Both the position numbers and the translations under genes were made by a program. A stretch of 64,000 bases of DNA from contig CP136066.1 in the NCBI GenBank assembly GCA_032622095.1, positions 192,252,816-192,316,815 of the forward strand, given 5' to 3'. Shown piece after piece: positions 58,456 through 64,000 of the stretch (position 1 is its first letter; the number at the start of each line of letters is the position of its first letter). The notes beneath the pieces were generated by a model, which saw only the letters and a program-made list of their open reading frames with translations, was not told where the DNA came from and did not search any database. The stretch is from Siphonodentalium dalli (lineage: Eukaryota > Mollusca > Scaphopoda > Gadilida > Siphonodentaliidae).

Positions 58456-59048
58456 TTAGATCATAATTGGTGACGTCACAAAATCATATATAGTCTATAT
58501 ACGGCACAAAGTGTTCTGCTTTGGTTCGTTATTATTTCCACCCACGTGCTCGAGACCGCGTGCAAACCACAATACATCCTACCTCCACCAGGAGGACTGT
58601 GCTCATTGTGCGTCTATTGCCATCATGGGACACCGTTCTCGAATCCAATACCTCCCTTTAATTGCTTCAGGTAATAATATCGCCATGTGAATTAGCAGCG
58701 GTTTTTTCATCTGCAGTACGTGCCATGATTAATTTGAGACATATGCTCAATCAAATTATCAACTTGAAACATTTTTCAACAAATAGTTGACCAAAAAAAA
58801 AATAACGACAAATATCAACTAGCAAATGATGATGTTTCACTTTAACTTAAATGAGTGTTGTACACAGAAATAAAATATTGCTAAATAACATGTATTGCAT
58901 CTTGTTTATAATATCCTTTGCCAGCTAAATCATGCAAATTATACACTTAATCACACAACATTGAAAGTCTGGCTTGCAAATTACGTTTAAATATGATCAC
59001 ATCTTATGAACAACACACATATATATATATCATCTTATAATCTTTCAG

Positions 59049-59293
59049 ATATAGCATTGATGTTGGAAATAGACGGACGCCTTGATGACATGACTACTTC
59101 ACAAAAGGTCAACATCCTATACTATGTCGTTGGATTCGCCTTCATCAACGGCATTGTGAACCCTATCATATACGCATTCAAAATACGAGTCGTCAAGATC
59201 AGATTCTACAAAATATTCTGCTGCAAAGATATAGTCATATCAGCAAATGGAAACGTGGCGAAGATCGTTAGTTATAAACTATCCAGTGGTTGA
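59049..59293 (+). pseudogene. GPCR last exon (TM7 and C-tail), paralog 2
   Basis: Completes the receptor of 55900-56385. The split Asp codon gives LIPT-D-IALMLEIDGRLDD, so the join falls in the third extracellular loop. TM7 follows (ILYYVVGFAFINGIVNPIIY, NPxxY motif), then KIRFYKIFCCKDIVISANG and a tail ending SYKLSSG and TGA. This exon itself is intact. It is labelled a pseudogene only because its upstream exon is broken. The paralog at 32725 is highly similar. The ~30 codons upstream of the acceptor that are open in this frame are intronic. Confidence 0.87.
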
Positions 59294-60330
59294 GTCAAAT
59301 ATCATTTATAATGGAAATCACATATATTTGTGTATTTGCTATACATGACAACTATATGTGAAGAGCGATTGTTTCACGCGTGTGTGGGAAGCTGATAACA
59401 GCTGGTGGATTTATGTTGTTTCAGTGACTTTGAGGGCTCCGTTAGTGGTGTCCCACTTAATATTTCCAACTGCTACACCCTTGAACCAGTCTAAATTTCG
59501 TTATTTGACACCACATCCATTTGAACCGAATAATTCCAATGACTACCACAAATTTTCAACCGGATAAATTAACTCCCAAATGGCTGTATCGAACTTTCCC
59601 AACTGATGGCAATGTCAATCTAAACAAAAAACATTGTCAAATATTGGGTAAATAATTATACACTTTGTCTGAAAACAACTAATCTCACAATAGCTATTTG
59701 TTGGCAAAACTATCAAAACAATGTTAACCTGGTGGCTACCCTTAGAGAATTCCATTAATGAGAAAAGTGATTGACTTTCTGATACCCCCCAACAAAACTA
59801 ACTTTATGCATGTATATACCCCTGATAACACAATTATATACATAGAGCCCGCAAACCGAGCTATCTCTCAAATTTACATTATTCGTTTCTTAACTCGATT
59901 AAAAAAAAACGCCGAGTACAAATGTATCTGTGCCAAACTTAACGCCTTATATAACTGTATAACATGACATTCCTCATTAATCGCACGAACGTTGTCACCC
60001 AAATGGCCTGCGGAATACCAATCGATGTATTTCTTTAAAAAACACACCACAACTGCTATATGATATATGCATGCTTATATTAATGTCACCAGTGAGAGAG
60101 TGGCCCAAGTCAAATTCAGTTAAATTCACTTGGGAACATGCAAAAGTGAGTGCCAGAATATATGTATCAGTGTATCGTTACTCTACTCTTTGTGCTTTAT
60201 GTAAGTATGTCTGTCTCATTATCTTGTTATATTTATTTCCTCAATACAAATTATTGAAAAAAGAAACCAATATTAACCTGTTTGTGCCATGAAGTATCTA
60301 ACTAAACTAATGCTATTTCAGACATGAGCT
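59294..60330 (+). mobile_element. GPCR 3' flank and LINE tail, uninterrupted copy
   Basis: GTCAAATATCATTTATAATG, then the LINE segment from ~59515. WWLPLENSINEKSD ends at TGA 59772-59774, followed by the 3' UTR with CACAATTATATACATA, CGAGCTATCTCTCAAATTTA, TGTCACCCAAATGGCCTG, TATATTAATGTCACCAGTGA and AACCTGTTTGTGCC. It is continuous where the 33-38 kb copy is split. Upstream ORF2 sequence is too decayed to read. The 69-codon frame at 59758 lies in the UTR. Confidence 0.75.
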
Positions 60331-60659
60331 TTCCAACAAAAAGTTACGATAGTTAGGGTGGCTTGAGACCCATCCACCCACTGTCCCACGCCATTGCCCC
60401 TGAATATCATTGATTTTCTTGGTATATACATGGTACATCAAGCGATTTTGATTGCCATAATGTACACAAATTTTTTTTTTAGCTGTTTTTGGCTCAGAAA
60501 TATTGTGGTATTGGACGCGAGGTATGTGTTATTTTGTTTCAGGTTTAGCTGTGATTTAATAGATATTTCTCTCGCTGTCGGGTATTCGGCCAAATAAAGA
60601 ACTCGGTTCCGCCTCGTTGAATTGTTTTTCCAAATACCCGACATCTCGGGGAATATCCT

Positions 60660-60830
60660 ATTCTTATTTTTCATTTCGCTGTGGACAGCTTCAGTTTGCA
60701 AGTATACAGAATGCACATTGTTCATGTATCTGGCACATTATCTCGTGATAGCGACTCACACCCATAACTTACAAACGTCACCCTGAATTATTGATGCTCA
60801 AATAATCCGCGCATGGGAAAATTGATTGTT
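60660..60830 (+). repeat. Block shared with 39520-39640
   Basis: CATTTCGCTGTGGACAGCTT, AATGCACATTGTTCATGTAT and TCTCGTGATAGCGACTCA match the first GPCR-exon region beyond the TTAA element. This is the far limit of the paralogous segment that I can see. Confidence 0.7.
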
Positions 60831-61010
60831 GATTGATTGATTGTTTATTTCCAGCCATTTTGACATGATACAAGGAAAATATAACATATAATGACATGCA
60901 TAATGTAGAACATATGTACACATATATACAAGTATCCACCCGCGAACATATTAAATGAATACAGTTTCGATTACCATCGACAATTGCTTATATAACTATA
61001 CCCCAAAATA
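60831..61010 (-). mobile_element. Possible LINE/SINE 3' tail
   Basis: TTGATTGATTGATTGTTTATTTCC begins a segment with ATATAACATATAATGACATG. Short-motif tails of this sort mark retroelement 3' ends on the minus strand. No coding remnant is recognised. Confidence 0.35.
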
Positions 61011-62639
61011 TAGAGAATCAAAAGATACCACGTACAAGTAAAATTAGTTCACGAGTGACTATGTTTTGATTGTGGTGCTCGACATCCAGGATCAAAGATG
61101 GCGTCCACGGTGGCTGTTGGTATCGGAACATGTCAGCAGCTCCCAAGTAGCAAAAGGCTAACCATGTAACTATATAGATAAAAAGTGTACCATTAATTAG
61201 TTGCTGAGAATGGTGGAACAGAGTGAGAGGTGTTAAACGAAGTTCCTTGACACTTGGGCTGAAATTGTATTTAATGGCCGATTGTGCCATTTGTGGATGA
61301 GTTAGGTATATTCCAGTGTAATCTATAATATAATTTATTATTTAAAATTAAGGAATCTGCATATACTTTTGTGAATAAATCATTAACAAGTGTCTGGAAA
61401 CTGTAGATCATACTTGTAAACCGTACCACTAGTATCGAGTGGACTATACTCACCCTTTGAGCAGCATAGATATTAGTCCTTCAATCTATCATGAATTCCC
61501 TTGTGACTAATTGCCATTAAAAAGCACTGCGGTGTGAACTGAGCTGAATCTGACACAATGTATCAATACTACCATGTATCAATATATATCCGAATGTGCG
61601 AACATATTGAATTTAATACCGGTAACAATTGAATTTGATTTATTATTATTGACGGAACTTCGGAAGTAAAATATAAGTTGAACGTTCTCCGTATAGCAAT
61701 TAACACAAATGTCGAGTTTCCACAGCATAAATCCACATTGGATGATAGGAAATAAAATCCTGATGAAAAACTAAATATTTCGACCACTTTTGTCGCACTG
61801 GCAAAGATAATCACTAGGTCACTGAAGCGACCGCATTCCATGCATAAGCAGGTCAGCACGTGCTGACCTAATTACGCGACCTTGACACAAGTGAGGCTAA
61901 CTACCCGGTATGCACAAAGACCAATAAAGAGGGACATGAGTTAAATTGCCACTGAGCTGGTGGTCCGATGACCCGAATATATTAATATAATTTAAAATAT
62001 ACCATGCCAAATCGTAATTATCACAAATATATTGCTGACCAAAAATATTATTGCATGCCCTATGTATTATATGACCTATATGCCGTATATGGACCATTAC
62101 ATTATATGAAATGATTGCTTCTAAAAGTTAGTTGAAACCTGTAAAACACGTAAAATTTAAGCTTAATGTAATATGTTCTCCTATGAATGAGAGGTGTAAG
62201 GCGAGTGAGACAGTGAGTAACACCACCCTATTACAGATACATGTACGAATACACCCTTTCAATGATAGGCTTAATTAACTAAGATAATCCGTACAAATTC
62301 AAAATATGATAATATGTATCTATAGAGCAATAATTGTAATCCGTATTCAATTAATGTATTTAAAAATGAATTGCTAGTGGTGGTGGGTGGTTTTAAGTAC
62401 GCATGTGATGGCTCTGGGCCCTACCTGATTAGCAGCTGCCATGTGTCGCAAAACGACACTTGAAGGGATAGTCAGTGTGGGCCCAGATCATTTTTTGGAA
62501 AGTCAGGATGCGTGGTGTGATCGTTATGGTGGCGCGTGCGTGATGTATATTGTATTTTGATTTTGTATTTTGTATTTTGTCTTGTATGTCATATATTTTC
62601 TTGACGAAGGCAATAAAACTATTGAGTTCTGAGAATTTA
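61011..62639. other. Non-coding, no feature recognised
   Basis: Minus-strand frames of 60-96 codons (61018-61290, 61271-61453, 61569-61859, 61897-62097) carry no recognisable domain and no paired splice sites. TTTTGTATTTTGTATTTTGT at ~62560 followed by AATAAAACTATTGAG looks like a possible plus-strand retroelement or transcript end. Confidence 0.4.
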
Positions 62640-63079
62640 GTGTAAACATATTTTTATTTCCAAATCAAATAAATAACATAATATACAGATGACACATATA
62701 TACAAAATAGAAGAGTTAATGTGTGGAAACGAGGATCAGACAACAATCCTGATGGCTTATATGAAGTCTTCTCCTCTTTGGCGACATGCCCCCTACCACA
62801 ATAAGCGAGGGAGAGGTATCGATCAGACGGGAAGATGTTGAAATAATGGTTTTAGGAGAAATTGAGATATATAGATACAATTGAGTTAGGGATGGAAAAA
62901 CAGGGAGAAGATAGTGTTAGGGATAGCATGAGGCAGAGAGAGAAAAGAGAGAGAGAGAGAGGGTGAGAAAGTAGAAGACATGAGGGGGACAGATGAATCG
63001 TGAAATGATGACAGTGGTGGGGAGTTTTCAAAAATTGGGTTGTTGCTTGATAAAAAATTATGCTCGTCTATAGTAATAT
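62640..63079. other. AT tail, then purine-rich low-complexity tract
   Basis: TTTTTATTTCCAAATCAAAT at 62650 resembles a minus-strand retroelement tail. From ~62930 a GA-rich tract (AGAGAGAGAGAGAG at ~62945) produces a Ser/Pro/Leu-rich minus-strand frame that is not a gene. Confidence 0.45.
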
Positions 63080-63650
63080 GCATGAGTCAGACACCATACC
63101 CCCGTGAGCCGAAAATTTCCAATTTGTTCCACAAATTTTCAAAATGATACATTAATACCCATATGGCTGTATCTAACTTGTCCAACTGATGCCAGTCCTA
63201 ACATAAATTTGTCAAATATTGGGGAAATATAAACTTTGTCTAAAAACAACTATTTTCGCAATAGCTATTGACAAAACTATCAAAATAATGTTAACCTGGT
63301 GGCTACCCTTAGAAAATGGCATTAATGGGGGAAATGATTGACTTTCTGATATATCCCAACAAAACTAACTGTATACATGTATATACCCCGGATAACACAA
63401 TTATATGCATAGCGCCCGCAACTCGGTCTATCTCTCAAAATTACTATAATCTTTTCTTAACTCGATTATAAAAAAAGCCAAGTACAAATTTATCTGCGCC
63501 AAACCTAACGCTTTATATAACTGTATAATATGACATTCTTCATTAAGCGCACTAACGTTGTGTCACCCAAATGGCCTTCGGAATACCAATCGATTTATCT
63601 CTTTAAAAGATACACCACAACTATATGGTTCATGCATGGTTGTGTTAAAT
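63080..63650 (+). mobile_element. LINE tail, fourth copy
   Basis: GAGCCGAAAATTTCCAA through ATGGCTGTATCTAAC, then WWLPLENGINGGND and TGA at 63339-63341. The shared UTR follows to CCAATCGATTTATCTC. It lacks the GPCR exon upstream, so this part of the repeat is mobile independently of the GPCR duplication. Confidence 0.75.
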
Positions 63651-64000
63651 ATGGATTATCTCTTTAAATAACAAATTTGAAATAGTTGCGTGGGTATAAA
63701 ATAATAGATATGAATTGAAGGCTCCTGTCCGGAAAGGCTTCTATCAATTAATATTACTTTTATATCGGATATTTTATTATGAAATGAGATAATTAATTGG
63801 GATACTTTATTGGTCTATTTTTAGAACAGACCATCCAGGTGATACCATATAGCGACAGATAGCATTAGGCTGTTCCTATAGCTACGTACCGAACGTCAAA
63901 TGTCCCAGGTTGATTGTTGTATTATTTTATTCCATAGTTATAAGTGATAATGAGTCTGATTAACGTTTATTTGTGACAAAATTACACAATAAAATTTCTG
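63651..64000. mobile_element. Inverted-repeat element, cut by window end
   Basis: Reverse-complement match of 15285-15622: TGGATTATCTCTTTAAATAA, GAATTGAAGGCTCCTGTCC, TCTATTTTTAGAACAGAC, TGATACCATA, CAAATGTCCCAG and AAAATTACACAATAA. The far end lies outside the window. Confidence 0.65.

Larger units (their letters stand above)
56386..59048 (+). other. Intron of the GPCR pseudogene
   Basis: Runs from GTAAGG (56386) to TAATCTTTCAG (59048), ~2.66 kb, phase 1. It carries two MITEs (56575-56995 and 57714-58455). The first ~145 bp resemble 28953-29092. No other feature. Confidence 0.65.

Noticed and set aside
61018-61290. 90-codon minus-strand frame with a hydrophobic segment
   Set aside because: No recognisable family. 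Neighbouring frames do not join across plausible splice sites.

Overview
This is an AT-rich, repeat-dense stretch of animal nuclear DNA. It is not prokaryotic. There are no long open reading frames or operons. The few recognisable coding pieces are short exons with GT/AG borders. Many dispersed repeats are of kinds common in lophotrochozoan genomes: LINE tails, TTAA-flanked MITEs, GACA-tailed repeats, and the frequent palindrome TACATGTA. A mollusc, probably a bivalve, is my best guess. That is inference, because no diagnostic gene is present.

Coding content. (1) At 27.3-28.2 kb on the plus strand are two exons of a polyketide synthase/fatty acid synthase-type ketosynthase, joined in phase and carrying the DTACSSS active site. 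(2) At 55.14-55.90 kb on the minus strand is a frameshifted nicotinic-acetylcholine-receptor-like pseudogene. It abuts, in opposite orientation, (3) a rhodopsin-class GPCR remnant at 55.90-56.39 kb that has lost TM1 and TM4. A phase-compatible last exon with TM7 lies at 59.05-59.29 kb. (4) A paralogous TM7 exon lies at 32.73-32.98 kb. (5) A degraded Penelope-like element with a GIY-YIG domain lies at 29.95-30.72 kb. (6) Four tails of one LINE family, at about 18.4-19.2, 33.2-33.6, 59.5-60.3 and 63.1-63.65 kb, end at the same conserved stop.

Layout. 1-21.6 kb: no gene recognised; scattered inverted-repeat elements, old tandem duplications, one TTAA MITE with double hairpins (9.18-9.80 kb), a second TTAA palindromic MITE (18.02-18.37 kb) and a minus-strand LINE tail. 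21.6-26.6 kb: an eroded relative of the large foldback element, a GTAGTT/AACTAC mini-repeat cluster and two more double-hairpin MITEs. 26.6-33 kb: the ketosynthase exons, a minisatellite, the Penelope fragment, a ~130 bp tandem family and the first GPCR TM7 exon. 33.63-38.52 kb: a 4.9 kb foldback element with long inverted arms around two opposed arrays of a ~42 bp repeat. 38.5-40.7 kb: continuation of the interrupted LINE tail, itself interrupted by a 648 bp TTAA element. 41.1-50.7 kb: a hierarchical tandem array (122 bp monomers, 1,346 bp and 3,650 bp higher-order units, then 1,176 bp units). 50.7-64 kb: tail repeats, the nAChR/GPCR pseudogene pair, two MITEs in the GPCR intron, the second TM7 exon with its LINE tail, and a fourth LINE tail at the end.

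The most informative structure is historical. The segment at 59.05-60.8 kb (TM7 exon plus LINE tail) is paralogous to 32.7-39.66 kb, where the same sequence has been split by the foldback element and then by the TTAA element. The second copy therefore serves as a nearly empty-site control. I see no multi-gene system. The foldback family and the layered tandem array are the least ordinary things here.
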